Positions 36,355 to 48,743 of a DNA stretch of 64,000 nt are shown here, piece after piece. The position numbers and the translations under genes were made by a program. Below the pieces are notes generated by a model. It ran no database searches and was not told the origin of the DNA. It saw only the letters and a list, made by a program, of their open reading frames with translations. Source of the DNA: Fasciola hepatica (Eukaryota; Platyhelminthes; Trematoda; Plagiorchiida; Fasciolidae); NCBI GenBank assembly GCA_948099385.1, contig CANUEZ040000196.1, positions 3,951,001-4,015,000 on the forward strand. The letters run 5' to 3'. How positions within the stretch are numbered: the stretch's first letter is position 1; every line of letters starts with the position of its first letter.

Positions 36355-38045
36355 TTGTTGTTTGGGTGTTCGACTGACATTCGTTCATCCCAACCCTTGT
36401 TCTTGTCCCGTGTGGGCTCTGTCCATGTGCAATGCTCATGATTCCCTTAGCGGATCAAAAAGCTGTACAGTGCTTCCATAATTTTCAATGGTCAGTTCAG
36501 TGTTCAAGCCGCATGGAGAATCATATTATACAAATCTACTCTGCTACTGCTCTATTGCATTGTATGAGCAATCTGTGTGGATTGTTCATAAGGGAATGCC
36601 TTGGTTTTACTTAGGCCCATAAATAGAGAAGTGATGGAACATAGGATTGGATCGGTGTGCGAGAATTTGGTTGTTACCGTTCAAAGCGAAAGCGAAAGCC
36701 GAAGCCAATTTGGGGATTGTGCTATATCATGTAGTGTATATGTTGAACAAAGCGTTCAGACCCATATCGGATAGCCTTGTGGTTTGGGTGTTCGACTGAC
36801 AATCGTTCACCCCAACCCTTGTTCGTGTCTCCGAGTGGGTTCTGTCCATGTGCAATGCTCATGATTCCCTTAGCGGATCAAACAGCTGTACAGTGCTTCC
36901 ATAATTTTCAATGGTCAGTTCCGTGGTCAAGCTGCATGGAGAATCATATTATACAAATCTACTCTGCTACTGCTCTATTGCATTGTATGAGCAATCTGTG
37001 TGGATTGTTCATAAGGGAATGCCTTGGTTTTACTTAGGCCCATAAATAGAGAAGTGATGGAACATAGGATTGGATCGGTGTGCGAGAATTTGGTTGTTAC
37101 CGTTCAAAGCGAAAGCGAAAGCCGAAGCCAATTTGGGGATTGTGCTATATCATGTAGTGTATATGTTGAACAAAGCGTTGAGACCCATATCGGATAGCCT
37201 CGTGGTTTGGGAGTTCGACTGACAATCGTTCACTTCAACCCTTGTTCGTGTCTCCGAGTGGGTTCTGTCCATGTGCAATGCTCATGATTCCCTTAGCGGA
37301 TCAAACAGCTGTACAGTGCTTGCATAATTTGCAATGGTCAGTTCAGTGTTCAAGCTGCATGGAGAATCATATTATACAAATCTACTCTGCTACTGCTCTA
37401 TTGCATTGTATGAGCAATCTGTGTGGATTGTTCATAAGGGAATGCCTTGGTTTTACTTAGGCCCATAAATAGAGAAGTGATGGAACATAGGATTGGATCG
37501 GTGTGCGAGAATTTGATTGTTACCGTTCAAAGCGAAAGCGAAAGCCGAAGCCAATTTGGGGATTGTGCTATATCATGTAGTGTATATGTTGAACAAAGCG
37601 TTCAGACCCATATCGGATAGCCTTGTGGTTTGGGTGTTCGACTGACAATCGTTCACCCCAACCCTTGTTCGTGTCTCCGAGTGGGTTCTGTCCATGTGCA
37701 ATGCTCATGATTCCCTTAGCGGATCAAACAGCTGTACAGTGCTTGCATAATTTTCAATGGTCAGTTCAGTGTTCAAGCTGCATGGAGAATCATATTATAC
37801 AAATCTACTCTGCTACTGCTCTATTGCATTGTATGAGCAATCTGTGTGGATTGTTCATAAGGGAATGCCTTGGTTTTACTTAGGCCCATAAATAGAGAAG
37901 TGATGGAACATAGGATTGGATCGGTGTGCGAGAATTTGGTTGTTACCGTTCAAAGCGAAAGCGAAAGCCGAAGCCAATTTGGGGATTGTGCTATATCATG
38001 TATTGTATATGTTGAACAAAGCGTTGAGACCCATATCGGATAGCC
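36355..38045 (+). repeat. Higher-order block of 4 monomers, copy A (1691 bp)
   Basis: Order of monomers: type B with AAAAAGCTG and AAGCCGCATGG (36355); type A with TTCCGTGGTC (36777); type A with TCGTGGTTTGGGAGTTCG, CACTTCAACCC, TTTGCAATGG and TTTGATTG (37200); plain type A with GCTTGCATAA (37623). The same order recurs twice downstream. Confidence 0.85.
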
Positions 38046-39313
38046 TTGTTGTTTGGGTGTTCGACTGACATTCGTTCATCCCAACCCTTGTTCTTGTCCC
38101 GTGTGGGTTCTGTCCATGTGCAATGCTCATGATTCCCTTAGCGGATCAAAAAGCTGTACAGTGCTTCCATAATTTTCAATGGTCAGTTCCGTGGTCAAGC
38201 TGCATGGAGAATCATATTATACAAATCTACTCTGCTACTGCTCTATTGCATTGTATGAGCAATCTGTGTGGATTGTTCATAAGGGAATGCCTTGGTTTTA
38301 CTTAGGCCCATAAATAGAGAAGTGATGGAACATAGGATTGGATCGGTGTGCGAGAATTTGGTTGTTACCGTTCAAAGCGAAAGCGAAAGCCGAAGCCAAT
38401 TTGGGGATTGTGCTATATCATGTAGTGTATATGTTGAACAAAGCGTTGAGACCCATATCGGATAGCCTCGTGGTTTGGGAGTTCGACTGACAATCGTTCA
38501 CTTCAACCCTTGTTCGTGTCTCCGAGTGGGTTCTGTCCATGTGCAATGCTCATGATTCCCTTAGCGGATCAAACAGCTGTACAGTGCTTGCATAATTTGC
38601 AATGGTCAGTTCAGTGTTCAAGCTGCATGGAGAATCATATTATACAAATCTACTCTGCTACTGCTCTATTGCATTGTATGAGCAATCTGTGTGGATTGTT
38701 CATAAGGGAATGCCTTGGTTTTACTTAGGCCCATAAATAGAGAAGTGATGGAACATAGGATTGGATCGGTGTGCGAGAATTTGATTGTTACCGTTCAAAG
38801 CGAAAGCGAAAGCCGAAGCCAATTTGGGGATTGTGCTATATCATGTAGTGTATATGTTGAACAAAGCGTTCAGACCCATATCGGATAGCCTTGTGGTTTG
38901 GGTGTTCGACTGACAATCGTTCACCCCAACCCTTGTTCGTGTCTCCGAGTGGGCTCTGTCCATGTGCAATGCTCATGATTCCCTTAGCGGATCAAACAGC
39001 TGTACAGTGCTTGCATAATTTTCAATGGTCAGTTCAGTGTTCAAGCTGCATGGAGAATCATATTATACAAATCTACTCTGCTACTGCTCTATTGCATTGT
39101 ATGAGCAATCTGTGTGGATTGTTCATAAGGGAATGCCTTGGTTTTACTTAGGCCCATAAATAGAGAAGTGATGGAACATAGGATTGGATCGGTGTGCGAG
39201 AATTTGGTTGTTACCGTTCAAAGCGAAAGCGAAAGCCGAAGCCAATTTGGGGATTGTGCTATATCATGTATTGTATATGTTGAACAAAGCGTTGAGACCC
39301 ATATCGGATAGCC
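38046..39313 (+). repeat. Higher-order block, copy B, shortened to 3 monomers (1268 bp)
   Basis: The first monomer (38046-38467) is a mosaic. It has the type B motif and AAAAAGCTG of the block's first monomer, but GGGTTCTG and TTCCGTGGTC of the second. The third and fourth members follow normally (38468 and 38891). One monomer has thus been lost by fusion of members one and two. Confidence 0.85.
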
Positions 39314-41004
39314 TTGTGGTTTGGGTGTTCGACTGACATTCGTTCATCCCAACCCTTGTTCTTGTCCCGTGTGGGCTCTGTCCATGTGCAATGCTCATGA
39401 TTCCCTTAGCGGATCAAAAAGCTGTACAGTGCTTCCATAATTTTCAATGGTCAGTTCAGTGTTCAAGCCGCATGGAGAATCATATTATACAAATCTACTC
39501 TGCTACTGCTCTATTGCATTGTATGAGCAATCTGTGTGGATTGTTCATAAGGGAATGCCTTGGTTTTATTCAGGCCCATAAATAGAGAAGTGATGGAACA
39601 TAGGATTGGATCGGTGTGCGAGAATTTGGTTGTTACCGTTCAAAGCGAAAGCCAAAGCCAAAGCCAATTTGGGGATTGTGCTATATCATGTAGTGTATAT
39701 GTTGAACAAAGCGTTCAGACCCATATCGGATAGCCTTGTGGTTTGGGTGTTCGACTGACAATCGTTCACCCCAACCCTTGTTCGTGTCTCCGAGTGGGTT
39801 CTGTCCATGTGCAATGCTCATGATTCCCTTAGCGGATCAAACAGCTGTACAGTGCTTCCATAATTTTCAATGGTCATTTCCGTGGTCAAGCTGCATGGAG
39901 AATCATATTATACAAATCTACTCTGCTACTGCTCTATTGCATTGTATGAGCAATCTGTGTGGATTGTTCATAAGGGAATGCCTTGGTTTTACTTAGGCCC
40001 ATAAATAGAGAAGTGATGGAACATAGGATTGGATCGGTGTGCGAGAATTTGGTTGTTACCGTTCAAAGCGAAAGCGAAAGCCGAAGCCAATTTGGGGATT
40101 GTGCTATATCATGTAGTGTATATGTTGAACAAAGCGTTGAGACCCATATCGGATAGCCTTGTGGTTTGGGAGTTCGACTGACAATCGTTCACTTCAACCC
40201 TTGTTCGTGTCTCCGAGTGGGTTCTGTCCATGTGCAATGCTCATGATTCCCTTAGCGGATCAAACAGCTGTACAGTGCTTGCATAATTTGCAATGGTCAG
40301 TTCAGTGTTCAAGCTGCATGGAGAATCATATTATACAAATCTACTCTGCTACTGCTCTATTGCATTTTATGAGCAATCTGTGTGGATTGTTCATAAGGGA
40401 ATGCCTTGGTTTTACTTAGGCCCATAAATAGAGAAGTGATGGAACATAGGATTGGATCGGTGTGCGAGAATTTGATTGTTACCGTTCAAAGCGAAAGCGA
40501 AAGCCGAAGCCAATTTGGGGATTGTGCTATATCATGTAGTGTATATGTTGAACAAAGCGTTCAGACCCATATCGGATAGCCTTGTGGTTTGGGTGTTCGA
40601 CTGACAATCGTTCACCCCAACCCTTGTTCGTGTCTCCGAGTGGGTTCTGTCCATGTGCAATGCTCATGATTCCCTTAGCGGATCAAACAGCTGTACAGTG
40701 CTTCCATAATTTTCAATGGTCAGTTCAGTGTTCAAGCTGCATGGAGAATCATATTATACAAATCTACTCTGCTACTGCTCTATTGCATTGTATGAGCAAT
40801 CTGTGTGGATTGTTCATAAGGGAATGCCTTGGTTTTACTTAGGCCCATAAATAGAGAAGTGATGGAACATAGGATTGGATCGGTGTGCGAGAATTTGGTT
40901 GTTACCGTTCAAAGCGAAAGCGAAAGCCGAAGCCAATTTGGGGATTGTGCTATATCATGTAGTGTATATGTTGAACAAAGCGTTCAGACCCATATCGGAT
41001 AGCC
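39314..41004 (+). repeat. Higher-order block of 4 monomers, copy C (1691 bp)
   Basis: The full four-member order returns: type B with AAAAAGCTG and AAGCCGCATGG (39314), TCATTTCCGTGGTC (39736), GGGAGTTCG with CACTTCAACCC (40159), then a plain monomer (40582). Private changes here are TTTATTCAGG, a GCCAAA tract near 39650, and GCATTTTATGAG near 40364, which is also seen near 30219, 42898 and 43744. Confidence 0.85.
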
Positions 41005-41427
41005 TTGTGGTTTGTGTGTTCGACTAACAATCGTTCACCCCAACCCTTGTTCGTGTCTCCGAGTGGGTTCTGTCCATGTGCAATGCTCATGATTCCCTTA
41101 GCGGATCAAACAGCTGTACAGTGCTTCCATAATTTTCAATGGTCGGTTCAGTGTTCAAGCTGCATGGAGAATCATATTATACAAATCTACTCTGCTACTG
41201 CTCTATTGCATTGTATGAGCAATCTGTGTGGATTGTTCATAAGGGAATGCCTTGGTTTTACTTAGGCCCATAAATAGAGAAGTGATGGAACATAGGATTG
41301 GATCGGTGTGCGAGAATTTGGTTGTTACCGTTCAAAGCGAAAGCGAAAGCCGAAGCCAATTTGGGGATTGTGCTATATCATGTATTGTATATGTTGAACA
41401 AAGCGTTGAGACCCATATGGGATAGCC

Positions 41428-41848
41428 TTGTTGTTTGGGTGTTCGACTGACATTCGTTCATCCCAACCCTTGTTCTTGTCCCGTGTGGGCTCTGTCCATG
41501 TGCAATGCTCATGATTCCCTTAGCGGATCAAACAGCTGTACAGTGCTTCCATAATTTTCAATGGTCAGTTCAGTGTTCAAGCTGCATGGAGAATCATATT
41601 ATACAAATCTACTCTGCTACTGCTCTATTGCATTGTATGAGCAATCTGTGTGGATTGTTCATAAGGGAATGCCTTGGTTTTACTTAGGCCCATAAATAGA
41701 GAAGTGATGGAACATAGGATTGGATCGGTGTGCGAAAATTTGGTTTTACCGTTCAAAGCGAAAGCGAAAGCCGAAGCCAATTTGAGGATTGTGCTATATC
41801 ATGTATTGTATATGTTGAACAAAGCGTTGAGACCCATATGGGATAGCC
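41428..41848 (+). repeat. Monomer u98, type B, 421 bp
   Basis: Besides the type B motif it lacks one base in TTTGGTTTTACC (near 41745; others have TTTGGTTGTTACC). It has TGCGAAAATT and TTTGAGGATTG. The latter is otherwise found only in the 10-monomer block near 9227 and 13457. Confidence 0.93.
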
Positions 41849-42270
41849 TTGTTGTTTGGGTGTTCGACTGACATTCGTTCATCCCAACCCTTGTTCTTGT
41901 CCCGTGTGGGCTCTGTCCATGTGCAATGCTCATGATTCCCTTAGCGGATCAAACAGCTGTACAGTGCTTCCATAATTTTCAATGGTCAGTTCAGTGTTCA
42001 AGCTGCATGGAGAATCATATTATACAAATCTACTCTGCTACTGCTCTATTGCATTGTATGAGCAATCTGTGTGGATTGTTTATAAGGGAATGCCTTGGTT
42101 TTATTCAGGCCCATAAATAGAGAAGTGATGGAACATAGGATTGGATCGGTGTGCGAGAATTTGGTTGTTACCGTTCAAAGCGAAAGCGAAAGCCGAAGCC
42201 AATTTGGGGATTGTGCTATATCATGTATTGTATATGTTGAACAAAGCGTTCAGACCCATATCGGATAGCC
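41849..42270 (+). repeat. Monomer u99, type B, 422 bp, directly after another type B
   Basis: This forms the only pair of adjacent type B monomers outside the right-hand cluster. It has the TTTATAAGG stem-loop variant and TTTATTCAGG. No further type B monomer occurs until 56230. Confidence 0.93.
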
Positions 42271-44808
42271 TTGTGGTTTGGGTGTTCGACTGACAATCGT
42301 TCACCCCAACCCTTGTTCGTGTCTCCGAGTGGGCTCTGTCCACGTGCATTGCTCATGATTCCCTTAGCGGATCAAACAGCTGTACAATGCTTCCATAATT
42401 TTCAATGGTCAGTTCCGTGGTCAAGCTGCATGGAGAATCATATTATACAAATCTACTCTGCTACTGCTCTATTGCATTGTATGAGCAATCTGTGTGGATT
42501 GTTCATAAGGGAATGCCTTGGTTTTACTTAGGCCCATAAATAGAGAAGTGATGGAACATAGGATTGGATCGGTGTGCGAGAATTTGGTTGTTACCGTTCA
42601 AAGCGAAAGCGAAAGCCGAAGCCAATTTGGGGATTGTGCTATATCATGTAGTGTATATGTTGAACAAAGCGTTCAGACCCATATCGGAGGGGCTTGTGGT
42701 TTGGGAGTTCGACTGACAATCGTTCACCCCAACCCTTGTTCGTGTCTCCGAGTGGGTTCTGTCCATGTGCAATGCTCATGATTCCCTTAGCGGATCAAAC
42801 AGCTGTACAGTGCTTGCATAATTTGCAATGGTCAGTTCAGTGTTCAAGCTGCATGGAGAATCATATTATACAAATCTACTCTGCTACTGCTCTATTGCAT
42901 TTTATGAGCAATCTGTGTGGATTGTTCATAAGGGAATGCCTTGGTTTTACTTAGGCCCATAAATAGAGAAGTGATGGAACATAGGATTGGATCGGTGTGC
43001 GAGAATTTGGTTGTTACCGATCAAAGCGAAAGCGAAAGCCGAAGCCAATTTGGGGATTGTGCTATATCATGTAGTGTATATGTTGAACAAAGCGTTGAGA
43101 CCCATATGGGATAGCCTTGTGGTTTGGGTGTTCGACTGACAATCGTTCACCCCAACCCTTGTTCGTGTCTCCGAGTGGGTTCTGTCCATGTGCAATGCTC
43201 ATGATTCCCTTAGCGGATCAAACAGCTGTACAGTGCTTCCATAATTTTCAATGGTCAGTTCCGTGGTCAAGCTGCATGGAGAATCATATTATACAAATCT
43301 ACTCTGCTACTGCTCTATTGCATTGTATGAGCAATCTGTGTGGATTGTTCATAAGGGAATGCCTTGGTTTTACTTAGGCCCATAAATAGAGAAGTGATGG
43401 AACATAGGATTGGATCGGTGTGCGAGAATTTGGTTGTTACCGTTCAAAGCGAAAGCGAAAGCCGAAGCCAATTTGGGGATTGTGCTATATCATGTAGTGT
43501 ATATGTTGAACAAAGCGTTCAGACCCATATCGAATGGGCTCGTGCTTTGGGTGTTCGACTGACATTCGTTCACCCCAACCCTTGTTCGTGTCTCCGAGTG
43601 GGTTCTGTCCATGTGCAATGCTCATGATTCCCTTAGCGGATCAAACAGCTGTACAGTGCTTGCATAATTTGCAATGGTCAGTTCAGTGTTCAAGCTGCAT
43701 GGAGAATCATATTATACAAATCTACTCTGCTACTGCTCTATTGCATTTTATGAGCAATCTGTGTGGATTGTTCATAAGGGAATGCCTTGGTTTTACTTAG
43801 GCCCATAAATAGAGAAGTGTTGGAACATAGGATTGGATCGGTGTACGAGAATTTGGTTGTTACCGTTCAAAGCGAAAGCGAAAGCCGAAGCCAATTTGGG
43901 GATTGTGCTATATCATGTATTGTATATGTTGAACAAAGCGTTGAGAGCCATATAGGATAGGCTTGTGGTTTGGGTGTTCGACTGACAATCGTTCACCCCA
44001 ACCCTTGTTCGTGTCTCCGAGTGGGTTCTGTCCATGTGCAATGCTCATGATTCCCTTAGCGGATCAAACAGCTGTACAGTGCTTCCATAATTTTCAATGG
44101 TCAGTTCAGTGTTCAAGCTGCATGGAGAATCATATTATACAAATCTACTCTGCTACTGCTCTATTGCATTGTATGAGCAATCTGTGTGGATTGTTCATAA
44201 GGGAATGCCTTGGTTTTACTTAGGCCCATAAATAGAGAAGTGATGGAACATAGGATTGGATCGGTGTGCGAGAATTTGGTTGTTACCGTTCAAAGCGAAA
44301 GCGAAAGCCGAAGCCAATTTGGGGATTGTGCTATATCATGTAGTGTATATGTTGAACAAAGCGTTCAGACCCATATCGGATAGCCTTGTGGTTTGGGTGT
44401 TCGACTGACAATCGTTCACCCCAACCCTTGTTCGTGTCTCCGAGTGGGTTCTGTCCATGTGCAATGCTCATGATTCCCTTAGCGGATCAAACAGCTGTAC
44501 AGTGCTTCCATAATTTTCAATGGTCAGTTCAGTGTTCAAGCTGCATGGAGAATCATATTATACAAATCTACTCTGCTACTGCTCTATTGCATTGTATGAG
44601 CAATCTGTGTGGATTGTTCATAAGGGAATGCCTTGGTTTTATTTAGGCCCATAAATAGAGAAGTGATGGAACATAGGATTGGATCGGTGTGCGAGAATTT
44701 GGTTGTTACCGTTCAAAGCGAAAGCGAAAGCCGAATCCAATTTGGGGATTGTGCTGTATCATGTAGTGTATATGTTGAACAAAGCGTTGAGACCCATATC
44801 GAATGGGC

Positions 44809-45231
44809 TCGTGCTTTGGGTGTTCGACTGACATTCGTTCACCCCAACCCTTGTTCGTGTCTCCGAGTGGGCTCTGTCCATGTGCAATGCTTATGATTCC
44901 TTTAGCAGATCAAACATCTGTACAGTGCTTCCATAATTTACAATGGTCAGTTCAGTGTTCAAACTGCATGGAGAATCATATTATACAAATCTACTCTGCT
45001 ACTGCTCTATTGCATTATATGAGCAATCTGTGTGGATTGTTCATATGGGAATGCCTTGGTTTTACTTAGGCCCATAAATAGAGAAGTGATGTAAAATGGG
45101 ATTGGATCGGTGTGCGAGAATTTGGTTGTTACCGTTCAAGGCAAAAGCGAAAGCCGAAGCCAATTTGGGGATTGTGCTATATCATGTAGTGTATATGTTG
45201 AACAAAGCGTTCAGACCCATATCGAATGGGC
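44809..45231 (+). repeat. Monomer u106, unusually divergent
   Basis: This has more private or rare changes than its neighbours: TGCTTATGATTCCTTTAGCAG, CATCTG, TTTACAATGG, CAAACTGC, GCATTATATG, TCATATGGG, GATGTAAAATGGG (45088-45100) and CAAGGCAAAAGC. Related but milder forms lie at 46501, 47347 and 49885, suggesting a local sub-lineage. Confidence 0.85.
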
Positions 45232-46077
45232 TCGTGCTTTGGGTGTTCGACTGACATTCGTTCACCCCAACCCTTGTTCGTGTCTCCGAGTGGGTTCTGT
45301 CCATGTGCAATGCTCATGATTCCCTTAGCGGATCAAACAGCTGTACAGTGCTTCCATAATTTTCAATGGTCAGTTCAGTGTTCAAGCTGCATGGAGAATC
45401 ATATTATACAAATCTACTCTGCTACTGCTCTATTGCATTGTATGAGCAATCTGTGTGGATTGTTCATAAGGGAATGCCTTGGTTTTACTTAGGCCCATAA
45501 ATAGAGAAGTGATGGAACATAGGATTGGATCGGTGTGCGAGAATTTGGTTGTTACCTTTCAAAGCGAAAGCGAAAGCCGAAGCCAATTTGGGGATTGTGC
45601 TGTATCATGTAGTGTATATGTTGAACAAAGCGTTCCGATCCACATCGGATAGGCTTGTGGTTTGGGTGTTCGACTGACAATCGTTCACCCCAACCCTTGT
45701 TCGTGTCTCCGAGTGGGCTCTGTCCACGTGCAATGCTCATGATTCCCTTAGCGGATCAAACAGCTGTACAGTGCTTCCATAATTTTCAATGGTCAGTTCC
45801 GTGGTCAAGCTGCATGGAGAATCATATTATACAAATCTACTCTGCTACTGCTCTATTGCATTGTATGAGCAATCTGTGTGGATTGTTCATAAGGGAATGC
45901 CTTGGTTTTATTTAGGCCCATAAATAGAGAAGTGATGGAACATAGGATTGGATCGGTGTGCGAGAATTTGGTTGTTACCGTTCAAAGCGAAAGCGAAAGC
46001 CGAAGCCAATTTGGGGATTGTGCTATATCATGTAGTGTATATGTTGAACAAAGCGTTCAGACCCATATCGTAGGGGC

Positions 46078-46923
46078 TCGTGCTTTGGGTGTTCGACTGA
46101 CATTCGTTCACCCCAACCCTTGTTCGTGTCTCCGAGTGGGTTCTGTCCATGTGCAATGCTCATGATTCCCTTAGCGGATCAAACAGCTGTACAGTGCTTC
46201 CATAATTTTCAATGGTCGGTTCAGTGTTCAAGCTGCATGGAGAATCATATTATACAAATCTACTCTGCTACTGCTCTATTGCATTGTATGAGCAATCTGT
46301 GTGGATTGTTCATAAGGTAATGCCTTGGCTTTATTTAGGCCCATAAATAGAGAAGTGATGGAACATAGGATTGGATCGGTGTGCGAGAATTTGGTTGTTA
46401 CCGTTCAAAGCGAAAGCGAAAGCCGAAGCCAATTTGGGGATTGTGCTATATCATGTAGTGTATATGTTGAACAAAGCGTTGAGACCCATATCGAATGGGC
46501 TCGTGCTTTGGGTGTTCGACTGACATTCGTTCTCCCCAACCCTTGTTCGTGTCTCCGAGTGGGCTCTGTCCATGTGCTATGCTTATGATTCCTTTAGCGG
46601 ATCAAACAGCTGTACAGTGCTTCCATAATTTACAATGGTCAGTTCAGTGTTCAAACTGCATGGAGAATCATATTATACAAATCTACTCTGCTACTGCTCT
46701 ATTGCATTGTATGAGCAATCTGTGTGGATTGTTCATAAGGTAATGCCTTGGCTTTATTCAGGCCCATAAATAGAGAAGTGATGGAACATAGGATTGGATT
46801 GGTGTGCGAGAATTTGGTTGTTACCGTTCAAAGCGAAAGCGAAAGCCGAAGCCAATTTGGGGATTGTGCTATATCATGTAGTGTATATGTTGAACAAAGC
46901 GTTCAGACCCATATCGGATAGCC
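46078..46923 (+). repeat. Dimer repeat, copy 1 (period 846)
   Basis: The second member carries TTCTCCCC (near 46531), TGCTTATGATTCC, CAAACTGC, AAGGTAATGCC and TTTATTCAGG. These reappear 846 bp later. The first member also has AAGGTAATGCC near 46315. Confidence 0.75.
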
Positions 46924-47769
46924 TTGTGGTTTGGGTGTTCGACTGACATTCGTTCACCCCAACCCTTGTTCGTGTCTCCGAGTGGGTTCTGTCCATGTGC
47001 AATGCTCATGATTCCCTTAGCGGATCAAACAGCTGTACAGTGCTTCCATATTTTTCAATGGTCAGTTCAGTGTTCAAGCTGCATGGAGAATCATATTATA
47101 CAAATCTACTCTGCTACTGCTCTATTGCATTGTATGAGCAATCTGTGTGGGTTGTTCATAAGGGAATGCCTTGGTTTTATTTAGGCCCATAAATAGAGAA
47201 GTGATGGAACATAGGATTGGATCGGTGTGCGAGAATTTGGTTGTTACCGTTCAAAGCGAAAGCGAAAGCCGAAGCCAATTTGGGGATTGTGCTATATCAT
47301 GTAGTGTATATGTTGAACAAAGCGTTGAGACCCATATCGAATGGGCTCGTGCTTTGGGTGTTCGACTGACATTCGTTCTCCCCAACCCTTGTTCGTGTCT
47401 CCGAGTGGGCTCTGTCCATGTGCAATGCTTATGATTCCTTTAGCGGATCAAACATCTGTACAGTGCTTCCATAATTTTCAATGGTCAGTTCAGTGTTCAA
47501 ACTGCATGGAGAATCATATTATACAAATCTACTCTGCTACTGCTCTATTGCATTGTATGAGCAATCTGTGTGGATTGTTCATAAGGTAATGCCTTGGTTT
47601 TATTCAGGCCCATAAATAGAGAAGTGATGGAACATAGGATTGGATCGGTGTGCGAGAATTTGGTTGTTACCGTTCAAAGCGAAAGCGAAAGCCGAAGCCA
47701 ATTTGGGGATTGTGCTATATCATGTAGTGTATATGTTGAACAAAGCGTTGAGACCCATATGGGATAGCC
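46924..47769 (+). repeat. Dimer repeat, copy 2
   Basis: This repeats TTCTCCCC (near 47377), TGCTTATGATTCC, CAAACTGC, AAGGTAATGCC and TTTATTCAGG in its second member, but has CATCTG and TTTTCAATGG. The first members of the two copies are less alike than the second members. Confidence 0.7.
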
Positions 47770-48743
47770 TTGTGGTTTGGGAGTTCGACTGACATTCATT
47801 CACCCCAACCCTTGTTCGTGTCTCCGAGTGGGTTCTGTCCATGTGCAATGCTCATGATTCCCTTAGCGGATCAAACAGCTGTACAGTGCTTCCATAATTT
47901 TCAATGGTCAGTTCAGTGTTCAAGCTGCATGGAGAATCATATTATACAAATCTACTCTGCTACTGCTCTATTGCATTGTATGAGCAATCTGTGTGGATTG
48001 TTCATAAGGGAATGCCTTGGTTTTACTTAGGCCCATAAATAGAGAAGTGGTGGAACATAGGATTGGATCGGTGTGCGAGAATTTGGTTGTTACCGTTCAA
48101 AGCGAAAGCGAAAGCCGAAGCCAATTTGGGGATTGTGCTGTATCATGTAGTGTATATGTTGAACAAAGCGTTGAGACCCATATCGGAGGGGCTCGTGCTT
48201 TGGGTGTTCGACTGACAATCGTTCACCCCAACCCTTGTTCGTGTCTCCGAGTGGGTTCTGTCCATGTGCAATGCTCATGATTCCCTTAGCGGATCAAACA
48301 GCTGTACAGTGCTTGCATAATTTTCAATGGTCAGTTCAGTGTTCAAGCTGCATGGAGAATCATATTATACAAATCTACTCTGCTACTGCTCTATTGCATT
48401 ATATGAGCAATCTGTGTGGATTGTTCATAAGGGAATGCCTTGGTTTTATTTAGGCCCATAAATAGAGAAGTGATGGAACATAGGATTGGATCGGTGTGCG
48501 AGAATTTGGTTGTTACCGTTCAAAGCGAAAGCGAAAGCCGAAGCCAATTTGGGGATTGTGCTATATCATGTAGTGTATATGTTGAACAAAGCGTTGAGAC
48601 CCATATCGGAGGGGCTCGTGCTTTGGGTGTTCGACTGTCAATCGTTCACCCCAACCCTTGTTCGTGTCTCCGAGTGGGTTCTGTCCATGTGCAATGCTCA
48701 TGATTCCCTTAGCGGATCAAACAGCTGTACAGTGCTTCCATAT

